A stretch of 64,000 nucleotides of DNA, taken from NCBI GenBank assembly GCA_965247965.1, contig OZ252053.1:5642001-5706000 (forward strand), given 5' to 3'. The stretch is from UBA7328 sp965247965 (GTDB taxonomy: Bacteria > Bacteroidota > Bacteroidia > Chitinophagales > Saprospiraceae). The notes under the pieces were generated by a model. It made no database searches. It had not been told where the DNA came from and was given only the letters and a program-made list of their open reading frames with translations. Below are positions 53,701-61,787 of the stretch, in pieces; within the stretch, counting starts at the first letter, position 1, and each line of letters opens with the position of its first letter. The position numbers and the translations under genes are program-made.

Positions 53701-53762
53701 TCCACCGAAGTCTTGACGTAGGTGGAATTTTGCACTGACACCGTCTGCCGTAATCCGTCTCA
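53701..53762 (-). repeat. Palindrome plus heptamer-type repeat at a GH32 stop
   Basis: TCCACCGAAG/CGTAGGTGGA forms a hairpin at 53701-53726. Read on the minus strand, the GH32 stop TGA is followed by GACGGATTACGGCAGACGGT, the heptamer-type repeat. Confidence 0.55.
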
Positions 53763-55439
53763 CCAAATGGACTTCATCTGCCACGAGTCCAAGCCTTTCA
53801 ATACTGCATCCTGGCCTTGAGCATATAAAGAAACTCCCTTGCTATCCTGACGCCCTGGATAAACTCTCATAGCGAGGTATTGTCGTCCATTTACAAATAC
53901 TTCCACCACGCTACGGTCGATGAAAACCCTCAGTTTTAACAACTCATCCCCTCTCATCATGACAGCCCGTTCAGGGGGTCTGAGCCATACGTCGTCGCGA
54001 TTGCTCGAACGCGATCCGTCCAAAACGATCTCTCCCTTGGTGTCGTACCAATAGGTCAGTTTTCGGTCGTGGTTGTAGAAGGTGATCGAAGTTTGCTCTT
54101 CAGCGCTAGGTGAACGCAAAACATTAAGTCGTACCCATCGCGACAACTTGGGGTCAATTTCCACATTCAATTCCATAGTATTTCCCTGGATTGATTCAAG
54201 AATGACCTCCTGATTCGCCGGTATTGTGGTCTCAGCTATATGCTGATGTTCTCCACGAAGTGTTTCGATAGTCTCATATGGTTCGATTCGAAGGGATTTA
54301 TTGTCATTCAGCGTGAGGCGTTGTGGTAATGACATGATCTGATCCCAGTCGTCGCTTTGTTTGCCGTCGTTGATGTTGAAGATATTGATCACCCCTCCCT
54401 TTCCATCAGAAGTTGCCGAGGGAGCATGGAGTCCGCCAGGAGCCACCCGGCCGTGGTTAAACCTGTCATGGTGGTATGGCCTGAACTTGTGCGCCTTTTG
54501 ATCATAATCACCAAGAAAATATTGTCCCCCGTTGCTATGGCTAAAAAAAAGAAGAATGTGCTTGTCGCCAATAGCTTGAAAATTCGGACAGGCACCGTCG
54601 TCGTATTTAGCGGTGAACGGCTGGTTTTCGTGGAGGAATTCTCCCTCTGATACCCAGTTCTTTAGGTCCTTTGAACTCCACAAGTTCCAGTTTGGGAATA
54701 TTGCGTGGCTATAGGCTGGACTAAAAAAGCTTTTTGGAAGGCCGTCAGAATCCAGTCTATACACGTTTCTACCTCCAATCAGGCCGTAATAGGTGTCTCC
54801 TTCCTTCCAGATGTCTGCATCGCCTCGACCGGTATTATTAAGTGGCCCGGACTTATCCCAGTTCAACAACAGCGGGTCACTGGAAATCGCGACCATTTGA
54901 CCGGCCCCGATACCCGGATAGAATGCCACGACACGGTCCTCCTCAACCACTGTGCTTCCGGAAAAACACATCTTTTCAATGCCCGGATAGATCGCATAGG
55001 GCAGGTCGCGCCAGTGCACCATGTCGTCGCTCACTGCGTGTCCCCAATGCTGGCGGCGCTTTTTTATGTCCTTAGGATCCGGAAACTCGTCGGGTGGATA
55101 GGCCTGGTAGAACATATGCCAGCGTTCTTGCCAAAAGCAAAGTCCGTTTGGGTCGTTCAGCATGTTTTCGGGACTCACGAAATGATAAACCGGGCGGTAG
55201 GGATCCAAAGCGTGTTTCTCCCTCGATTCGGCAAATCGAAGGATCAGGGGGTTGGTTTTTAACTGAGCTTCCTGCTCTTCAAGCGTATTGGCGAATTCGT
55301 ATTTTGGGGTGTGGGACGGATATGGACCTTCGTATGAGTCAGGTACAGTGGTTACTTGACTTCCGGGTCCACATGCCGTGGCGAATATTACGAGATAAAT
55401 TATGATGGTATAGGTCAAGTTTTTCAGTAGGTTAATCAT
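53760..55439 (-). CDS. GH32-family lipoprotein (second copy), atypical acid/base motif
   Basis: 559 residues with a lipoprotein signal (VIFATACGPG). The nucleophile motif is canonical, ENMLNDPNG (Asp96). The expected RDP region reads GRGDADIWKEGD, and the acid/base motif reads DDGACPNFQ, with Ala283 in place of the catalytic Glu before Cys284 and Asp281 two residues before the Ala. The first GH32 (597-2243) shows the same departure. The GH32 C-terminal sandwich is intact (LRVFIDRSVVEVFVNGRQ). The two seem to form a subfamily with altered mechanism or specificity. It is divergent from the sulfatase gene, with which it probably shares a promoter region. Confidence 0.85.
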   Translation of the reverse strand: MINLLKNLTYTIIIYLVIFATACGPGSQVTTVPDSYEGPYPSHTPKYEFANTLEEQEAQLKTNPLILRFAESREKHALDPYRPVYHFVSPENMLNDPNGLCFWQERWHMFYQAYPPDEFPDPKDIKKRRQHWGHAVSDDMVHWRDLPYAIYPGIEKMCFSGSTVVEEDRVVAFYPGIGAGQMVAISSDPLLLNWDKSGPLNNTGRGDADIWKEGDTYYGLIGGRNVYRLDSDGLPKSFFSPAYSHAIFPNWNLWSSKDLKNWVSEGEFLHENQPFTAKYDDGACPNFQAIGDKHILLFFSHSNGGQYFLGDYDQKAHKFRPYHHDRFNHGRVAPGGLHAPSATSDGKGGVINIFNINDGKQSDDWDQIMSLPQRLTLNDNKSLRIEPYETIETLRGEHQHIAETTIPANQEVILESIQGNTMELNVEIDPKLSRWVRLNVLRSPSAEEQTSITFYNHDRKLTYWYDTKGEIVLDGSRSSNRDDVWLRPPERAVMMRGDELLKLRVFIDRSVVEVFVNGRQYLAMRVYPGRQDSKGVSLYAQGQDAVLKGLDSWQMKSIW

Positions 55440-55831
55440 GCTGTTTTAGTTTTTAACTTGAAAGTAATAATACATCCTGACTTAATCTTCCGTCTTACTT
55501 AAATTTCCTCCTTTGTTGTCTGAAACCAAATGGTTTTCGTGGTCGTATTTTTTTTATTTTGTATGTATGGAATGGGGGAGACTCGAATATACATTCAGAT
55601 ATCGTGCAAATCAACAAAAGATAAAATTAATGAGGAAAATTAACGACCTGGACTAGAATTTTAGCACCATTCAGGTATTCCGAAATTATTGGAGACAAAA
55701 GAGAACTGAAAAAAAAAACAATATCTGACAAATTCAGAACTCCAGACTCGGTGTAAATCACAATGTCGCGATTTGGTATTGATGCTCCAGAGGTTTATTA
55801 TTATTATTATTATTTTAGCAATCTAAATTTG
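55440..55831. other. Divergent promoter region between GH32 and sulfatase genes
   Basis: 392 AT-rich bases without a gene. About seven TTA units (55795-55815) precede the sulfatase start by 16 bases. A frame open from 55763 would translate it as YYYYYY and is not considered real. The length variability typical of such triplet runs could alter expression of the sulfatase. Confidence 0.45.
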
Positions 55832-57343
55832 ATGAAATACTTCAGCTTTTGTATAAGTCTTCTCCTTTTTTTCTCCTGTTCCAATTCAGAAGAAAAAAAT
55901 CAACCACCACCAAATTTTCTATTTATCCTCATTGATGACCTGGGATGGCGGGATGTTGGCTTTAATGGGAGTACATTTTATGAAACTCCGAATCTCGATC
56001 AATTGGCCCGCGAAGGGGCGACCTTTTCGGATGCCTATGCAGCTTGCCCGGTCTGCTCCCCTACGAGAGCAAGCATAATGACCGGAAAGTACCCTGCGCG
56101 ATTAGGAATTACAGACTGGATACCAGGCCAAAATATTAGCCGCAGAGTTAGATCCGTACCCAATGTACAACAGATGGCATTGGAAGAGGTGACAATTGCC
56201 GAAGCACTAAAGGAAGCGGGATACTACACCGGATTTATTGGGAAATGGCATCTGGGCTCAAGTGAATTTTATCCTGCTGCTCAGGGATTTGATGAGAATA
56301 TTGCCGGAAATCATAAGGGTCATCCCTGGGATGGGTTTTTCAGCCCATACAATTTAGAAAACCTTGAAGATGGGCCCGATGGTGAATACCTGACCGAACG
56401 CCTTTCTGATGAGGCAGTAAATTTCATCAATAGGCGCCACGGAGCTGATAACCCTTTTTTCCTCTATCTGTCGTACTATACGGTTCATGCCCCCTATCAA
56501 CCGAAAGAAGAGCTACTTCAAAAATATGGGAAGAAACGGCAGTTCCTTGATCTGTCAGGAGCGTCCTCTTTGCACGAACAAAACGACGCTCTGACATGGA
56601 TTACTCCGAAAACATCCGGGTTGATCAAGTCAGGGGCGTACGCTTTGCGCGAACAAAACGACGCTCTGACTAGGGCATTCCAGGACCATGCGGGTTACGC
56701 GTCCATGGTCGAAAGTATGGATGCAGGTATTGGGGACGTACTGGCCGCACTCCGAGCACAAAGCTTTGATAAAAACACAATTGTTATTTTCTTTTCGGAC
56801 AATGGCGGCTACTCAACGGAAGGAGTACAGCCGCACCCAGGGGTTACTTCCAATGCTCCTCTCAGGCTTGGTAAGGGTTGGTGCTATGAAGGAGGTGTGA
56901 GGGTTCCCCTAATTGTAAAATGGCCAGCTGTGACCACGCCGGCACATAGAATATCGACTCCGGTAATTAGCACTGATTTTTATCCGACAATACTTGACAT
57001 GGCCGGACTTCCATTGAAAGAAGAACAACACAAGGACGGTGTAAGTCTTGTCCCCCTTTTAAAAGGTCAAAAAGAAATTTCAAGGGATGCTATTTTCTGG
57101 CACTACCCACATTACGTCGGTACAGGACACAGACCATCAGGTGCTGTACGTATGGGAGAATGGAAGTTATTGCAGTTTTACGAAGATATGAATGTGGAAC
57201 TTTATAATATCAAAGAAGATATTAGTGAATCAGTTGATATGTCAGAAAAATTTCCGGAAAAAAGACACGAACTCTTAAACAGGTTGAATACCTGGCGCGA
57301 ACAGGTAGGTGCCCACATGCCTGAGGTAGCTGAGGATAACTAA
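55832..57343 (+). CDS. Formylglycine-dependent sulfatase lipoprotein with repeat insertion
   Basis: Type I sulfatase, about 503 residues, with a lipoprotein signal (MKYFSFCISLLLFFSCS) selecting ATG 55832. Metal-binding FILIDDLGWRDVG, the formylglycine motif CSPTRAS (Cys75) and GKWHLG are intact, followed by FFSDNGGYS. It removes sulfate esters from glycans after Cys modification by FGE. Between KKRQFLD and RAFQDHAGYASMV, about 39 extra residues are encoded by two 42-base palindromic repeats (56554-56595 and 56629-56670), giving SGASSLHEQNDALT and SGAYALREQNDALT. The insertion keeps the frame and falls in a loop. Confidence 0.87.
   Translation: MKYFSFCISLLLFFSCSNSEEKNQPPPNFLFILIDDLGWRDVGFNGSTFYETPNLDQLAREGATFSDAYAACPVCSPTRASIMTGKYPARLGITDWIPGQNISRRVRSVPNVQQMALEEVTIAEALKEAGYYTGFIGKWHLGSSEFYPAAQGFDENIAGNHKGHPWDGFFSPYNLENLEDGPDGEYLTERLSDEAVNFINRRHGADNPFFLYLSYYTVHAPYQPKEELLQKYGKKRQFLDLSGASSLHEQNDALTWITPKTSGLIKSGAYALREQNDALTRAFQDHAGYASMVESMDAGIGDVLAALRAQSFDKNTIVIFFSDNGGYSTEGVQPHPGVTSNAPLRLGKGWCYEGGVRVPLIVKWPAVTTPAHRISTPVISTDFYPTILDMAGLPLKEEQHKDGVSLVPLLKGQKEISRDAIFWHYPHYVGTGHRPSGAVRMGEWKLLQFYEDMNVELYNIKEDISESVDMSEKFPEKRHELLNRLNTWREQVGAHMPEVAEDN
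56554..56670 (+). repeat. Two 42-base palindromic repeats inside a sulfatase gene
   Basis: Each unit starts GTCAGG and ends CTGAC, with GCGT/ACGC arms and a shared core GAACAAAACGACGCTCTGAC. They are 75 bases apart (25 codons). Both are in the reading frame and add about 39 residues in total. Confidence 0.75.
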
Positions 57344-57421
57344 ATTCGAGTTCTGTTCAATCATAAACAAGTAAGCGTGAATTGAATACTAAGCGGAGTA
57401 TTTCTAATTTTGGCCATTATT

Positions 57422-58600
57422 ATGAAAAAAATTACTGACCTCAGAGCATTTGTATTAAAGGCGGATGATCAAGGTGCCGATTACCATGCCCGGGGAAATG
57501 GCCATTGGATCAATAATACAGTGATAGCTACTCCTATGAGCAAATATCCCGAATATCAAAAAACAAGGACCTCTTTTGGTATTGATGTTCTAGGGTCTTT
57601 ATTAGTTGAGGCGGAAGCGGAAGATGGAAGTGTTGGGTTTTCAGTAACCACAGGTGGTATTCCGGCCGCTTTTTTAATTGAAAAACATTTTAAACGATTT
57701 GTAGTCGGACAATTGACCTGTAACCTAGAAATCATGTTTGACCAGATGTATAATGCATCTATCTTTTATGGTAGAAAAGGTCTTACGATAAACGCTATTT
57801 CAGGGGTGGACTGCGCAGTTTGGGATTTATTGGGAAAGTTGCGTCAGGAACCTGTTTGGGCGATGATCGGCGGAAAAGTCAGGGACCGCCAACCCATGTA
57901 TGCTACTGGCCCCAGGCCGGATCTGGCCGTGGAAATGGGGTTTCTGGGAGGCAAAATTCCATTGCCTTATGGGCCCGCCCACTTCAAAGAAGGACTTATT
58001 AAAAATTTTGAACTTGCGGCAGCGATGAGGGATAAGTGCGGGAAAGATTTTATGCTGGCTTTCGACTGTTGGATGTCGTTGGATGCCCACTATGCACTTC
58101 AATTGATAAAATTGCTGGAGCCTTTGGATTTTTACTGGTTAGAGGAAGCATTGTCCCCGGAAGACCTGGACGGTTACAAAAAACTGGTTCACCATCGTGC
58201 TTACCCTATCAAGATATCCACCGGTGAACATGAATATACCAGATGGGGCTTTAAGAAATTACTTGAAACAGAGGTGGACATTATCCAGCCCGACGTAAAC
58301 TGGTGTGGAGGTTTAACTGAACTATTAAAAATAAAAGCATTGGCATCCGCATATAACAAATTGGTCATACCACACGGTTCCTCCGTTTACAGTTACCATT
58401 TTTCAATTGCCAGTGATGCCACTCCTTTCTCGGAGTTTCTAATGATGGCCCCACAAGCGGATAAAATCGTTCCCATGTTTGCACCCTTGTTTGAGAACGA
58501 ACCTGTACCCGAAAATGGACATATAATGGTTTCTGACAACCCTGGCTTTGGTGTTAAATTAAACTCTAAGTTGAACTGGGTGAGGGCTAATTTCAAATAG
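57422..58600 (+). CDS. rhmD: L-rhamnonate dehydratase
   Basis: Cytoplasmic enolase-superfamily enzyme, 392 residues, converting L-rhamnonate to 2-keto-3-deoxy-L-rhamnonate. Sequence landmarks are KITDLRAFVLK, HWINNTVIATPMSKYPEY, the long substrate loop, metal ligands in LAFDCWMSLD, YWLEEALSPED and ISTGEHEYT, and the catalytic histidine in VIPHGSSVYSYH. ATG 57422 is preferred over TTG 57410. The gene lies between the sulfatase and convergent rhaM, and so near the mutarotase. It is a core step of non-phosphorylative L-rhamnose catabolism. Confidence 0.85.
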   Translation: MKKITDLRAFVLKADDQGADYHARGNGHWINNTVIATPMSKYPEYQKTRTSFGIDVLGSLLVEAEAEDGSVGFSVTTGGIPAAFLIEKHFKRFVVGQLTCNLEIMFDQMYNASIFYGRKGLTINAISGVDCAVWDLLGKLRQEPVWAMIGGKVRDRQPMYATGPRPDLAVEMGFLGGKIPLPYGPAHFKEGLIKNFELAAAMRDKCGKDFMLAFDCWMSLDAHYALQLIKLLEPLDFYWLEEALSPEDLDGYKKLVHHRAYPIKISTGEHEYTRWGFKKLLETEVDIIQPDVNWCGGLTELLKIKALASAYNKLVIPHGSSVYSYHFSIASDATPFSEFLMMAPQADKIVPMFAPLFENEPVPENGHIMVSDNPGFGVKLNSKLNWVRANFK

Positions 58601-58639
58601 GAATTGGAGGGAGAACACCTTTATGGGGAAAGGAATAAT

Positions 58640-58954
58640 TTATTGCAGATGAAATACTTCTTTTAAAGGAATCACTACCGGAGAATTATCTGGATTTACT
58701 TCCATTATATCAGCCATAAATTTCCACCATTTCTTTACAATGGACGATTGTGGCAAAAGATTGGCAGTATTGTCTTCCGTCAATTTTTGTACTGCGAATA
58801 ATGTCAAAGTCTCTTCGTCCAAAAAGATACTATAGTCAGAAATTCCGGCATTCGATATCTCCTTTGCAAGTTCGGGCCAGATTTCATCGTGCCTTTTTTT
58901 GTATTCTTCGCCAAAGCCCGGTTTCAATTTCATTTTAAAAGATGCTCTCATCAT
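58640..58954 (-). CDS. rhaM: L-rhamnose mutarotase RhaM
   Basis: 104-residue dimeric alpha/beta-barrel-type mutarotase. Typical are MMRASFKMKLKPGFGEEYKK, RHDEIWPELAKEI (catalytic His), SIFLDEETLTLFAVQKL and VVKKWW-like IVKKWWKFMADIM. It interconverts alpha and beta L-rhamnose for the dehydrogenase or transporter. A second ATG lies 3 bases downstream. It follows the GH42 gene by 10 bases on the same strand, so it is co-transcribed with a glycosidase. Confidence 0.85.
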   Translation of the reverse strand: MMRASFKMKLKPGFGEEYKKRHDEIWPELAKEISNAGISDYSIFLDEETLTLFAVQKLTEDNTANLLPQSSIVKKWWKFMADIMEVNPDNSPVVIPLKEVFHLQ

Positions 58955-58964
58955 TTCCGTTAAT

Positions 58965-61136
58965 TTATTCTTTCTTCGTCAGCACCGCACGGGTAACATC
59001 ATAAGATGGAACATTTACGTTGACCGTGTTATATCCTTTGACCGAAGCTTTCAGTGAATAACCTTTGTTGGGATCGCGATTCATAATAAAAAGCAGTCCT
59101 TTTCCTGAATCTTCGTCTACGAGCGCTCTCGCCTCGAGATAGGGCCTAAAATCTTCATCAGCCCCCTCCAATACAAAGTCCGGTTCTATGTGATTAGCAA
59201 GAAACGCCTCCACGATTTGGCGGGTTCGCTTGTGCATTGTAATGCGATATGTGTAGAATAACTGGCATCCGGTAATTAACAACCGACCTTGATATTTAGG
59301 CGGTATGAGGGCAGCGGTTGCTCCGTTATCATCAAACTTCAAAGCTGCACCATCTCCTTCAAACATGAGCCGACCATTGTAGCAATATCCAGCAAATGCG
59401 TTATCCTCCAGATCTAAAGCCTCACCATTACCCCTTAAGCTCCACCCGGAATAAAGCAAATAGCGAAATTTTTCAGAAGCGCCTGTTTGGATGCCAAATG
59501 CCTCGGCAAACCTGGCGACGGTTCCCGGGTCCTGAGGAGGCAAATCAATGATGGCCGAGCCACCGTTTGCGACATAGGCCTCTATATCGGCAATTTCATC
59601 GTCGGTCAAATCGCTAACATGGGGAAAAACGACGGTTTTGTAATTGTTGAGATCTTTTGTGCCCCAAACAATACAGGCCGCCTCGTAGCCGATATCACTA
59701 AGTAACTGGTACGCCCCCCTGGTGGCTTTCAATAAAGTCGTACCTCCACCGGCAAAATCCCCGGCGTCGTCTGGCCTGGCGCGCATAGTCTGATTCCTGG
59801 TGAAATAAATCCCGACCGAAGGCGTAAGTGATTTTGCCTTGCCAATAAAGGGAAGGTAGGGGTTCAAAGTGGAAATCGCTTTTTGTAACCCCAACCGGCG
59901 ATGCGTGTCAGAATTGTCGGGCTCGGTCATCCCATTCACCATAGGTTCAGCTCCATTTAACAGCGGATCCCAGCGATAGAAATACAAGCCTTTCAGCCCA
60001 TGACTCAAGAGGTTATTCAGCTCAATCTCGATCTCATTCCCACTATACAGGACATTGGGACCGATGGGGAACGGTCCACCTTGAAACTCAGTAACCCAAC
60101 TGGGCGTACCGGGATTCATTGCCTTTAGTACCTCAAAGCCCATGCTCGTTCCTACTGTTTTTTCGGTGGTTCCCAGGTATCTACTCATGGTGAGAAGGTT
60201 ATAATCTTTAAATAACCACCAGTCCTGACCTCTTGGTTGCAGGCTCACAAAATGGGTCACATTGTGGGTGATCAATGCATCCGGCGCATGCTTTGCATAA
60301 ATGGCCCGGCCCTCCAACAAAAAATCGTTGAGTTCAGATGCAATGAACTCCCGCCAGTGGATGTAAAATTCCTCATCTGCTTCTGACCTTTCGGCCGGCG
60401 GCCGTACTGAATCAAAATCCTTGAAGTTTTTTCCGAAAGTTTGGTTGAATGCTTGAACGCTGGTAAATTCCTTTTTCAGAGCGGCCCGGTAGTTGGCGAG
60501 TGTGTAGGGGCAAAAACAGGCATTTGGCATTGAAGACATCCAAGGCTCATTATGCACATCCCATACGATGACTGCGGGATGATCCTTAAATCTGGAAACG
60601 CATTCTTCTAAAATCCTGTTGCGATCCTGCCGGTACGCCGGATGATCGATACAGGCGCGTTGCCATCTGAGATCGTATTTGTCAATCGGAATGACAGATC
60701 CATCCGGTCCGATAATCTTCGAATCGGGGTATGCTTCTACAAAATCATCATTGACATAAAACACCGCAGTACCAAACAGCACGGTCAATCCGTTTTCATG
60801 TGCGATATCCAGGAGTGCACCCACCTCATCCAGATCAGAATCCATCCCGATCCGAATACGGATGCTGTTAAGGCCGGTCTCTGCAATCTTTGCGATATCC
60901 CGGCGCCAATCGGCTTCGCCTTTTGGCATCCATTCAGCACGAGTGGCCATACCTCCGAAAGGGTATTCGTAGTGGGTGCCAAGTCTAATGATTTCATCTT
61001 CCGAAAGATCTTCCCCGATATCTATGGCTGGAGTGGTCGTTTGCTCACAACCACAGACAAGCAGAAGGAGTACAAGTAAAAGCAGATTCTTGTGTTGACT
61101 GGTTATACTAAATATTAAGTTCTTCAGATTTTTCAT
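58965..61136 (-). CDS. GH42-like beta-galactosidase lipoprotein
   Basis: 723-residue lipoprotein (signal LLLLVCGC) with a TIM barrel. Acid/base Glu197 is in WDVHNEPWM and nucleophile Glu350 is in SWVTEFQGG. A Rossmann-like second domain (YEAACIVWGTKDLNNYKTVV, ANGGSAIIDLPPQ) corresponds to the GH42 trimerisation domain. It cleaves terminal galactose or a related sugar outside the cell. The start codon is embedded in the hairpin element at 61134-61163. RhaM follows in the same operon, linking galactoside or rhamnogalactan cleavage with rhamnose use. Confidence 0.78.
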   Translation of the reverse strand: MKNLKNLIFSITSQHKNLLLLVLLLLVCGCEQTTTPAIDIGEDLSEDEIIRLGTHYEYPFGGMATRAEWMPKGEADWRRDIAKIAETGLNSIRIRIGMDSDLDEVGALLDIAHENGLTVLFGTAVFYVNDDFVEAYPDSKIIGPDGSVIPIDKYDLRWQRACIDHPAYRQDRNRILEECVSRFKDHPAVIVWDVHNEPWMSSMPNACFCPYTLANYRAALKKEFTSVQAFNQTFGKNFKDFDSVRPPAERSEADEEFYIHWREFIASELNDFLLEGRAIYAKHAPDALITHNVTHFVSLQPRGQDWWLFKDYNLLTMSRYLGTTEKTVGTSMGFEVLKAMNPGTPSWVTEFQGGPFPIGPNVLYSGNEIEIELNNLLSHGLKGLYFYRWDPLLNGAEPMVNGMTEPDNSDTHRRLGLQKAISTLNPYLPFIGKAKSLTPSVGIYFTRNQTMRARPDDAGDFAGGGTTLLKATRGAYQLLSDIGYEAACIVWGTKDLNNYKTVVFPHVSDLTDDEIADIEAYVANGGSAIIDLPPQDPGTVARFAEAFGIQTGASEKFRYLLYSGWSLRGNGEALDLEDNAFAGYCYNGRLMFEGDGAALKFDDNGATAALIPPKYQGRLLITGCQLFYTYRITMHKRTRQIVEAFLANHIEPDFVLEGADEDFRPYLEARALVDEDSGKGLLFIMNRDPNKGYSLKASVKGYNTVNVNVPSYDVTRAVLTKKE

Positions 61137-61163
61137 AACTCGTGCCGCGTCACGCGGTATTTA
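61134..61163 (-). repeat. Start-codon hairpin element, copy C
   Basis: Minus strand reads TAAATACCGCGTGACGCGGC then ACGAGTTATG, ending in the ATG of the GH42-like gene. It differs from copy B in one base, in the hairpin loop, although the genes behind them are unrelated. Confidence 0.7.
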
Positions 61164-61787
61164 TATGTTATTAGAGAGTGGGCGAATATTTTAAGTTTAA
61201 AGATAAGAGGCTTTTTGAGCCTCGAAGACATAATTACACGAAGAATTGCCATTGATTCTAAGCGGGAAGTTTTGTTTTACCACGAAGACAATAACAAGAA
61301 AAATCTTAACGACCCAAGTTAGATGTGTTAATATGTTGCTTACCACCGTTTCTTTCCCAAAAAATCCATTGCCTTTCGAACCAAATCAGGGTTCTCAGCC
61401 GCTACTTTGCTACCTCGCTTTCTTGCACATAGAAGAGAGCGATTTGATGCTGCAATTCCGGTGCGTTTGGAAGCGTAACACCGGGGGAGTGCGTAGAAGC
61501 AAGTTCCTCTGGTATCTCTTTCATTGATTCTACTCCTATTCAAGTTTGCCATAATAGAAGAATTCATCAGAATAAGGCCTTTGAGGGTTTGGCTCGAAGA
61601 GGGCATTGTTCAAAAGGATGGTTTTACGGATTTAAACTTCATTTGGTTCATAATGATCAGGGACAAATCATTGATTTTCAGCTTACTCCCGGTAATGTTC
61701 ATGATAATAATGCACTAAAGTGTAAGAGATTTATGAAAAAGGTTTATGGTAAATTATTTGGTGATAAAGGATACATTGTTCGGCAAA
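61137..61787. other. Spacer with transposase remnant
   Basis: 651 bases between the GH42-like and sulfatase genes. The first about 340 bases contain no recognised gene. The last about 300 contain an IS982 transposase fragment, annotated separately. Confidence 0.5.
61485..61787 (+). pseudogene. IS982-family transposase remnant
   Basis: About 100 codons of a DDE transposase: SGISFIDSTPIQVCHNRRIH (first catalytic Asp), GWFYGFKLHLVHNDQGQI, DFQLTPGNVHDNNA (second Asp) and FGDKGYI. These are characteristic of IS982. Both the N-terminal half and the end with the third acidic residue are missing. The fragment runs into the stop region of the sulfatase gene on the opposite strand, so the old insertion or a deletion fixed that boundary. 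Confidence 0.65.

Noticed and set aside
54705..55262. 185-codon + strand frame opposite the second GH32
   Set aside because: Antisense shadow of a strongly conserved gene, with no recognisable domain.
55763..55831. N-terminal extension of the sulfatase with a run of tyrosines
   Set aside because: It translates a TTA microsatellite. A clear lipoprotein signal starts at 55832.
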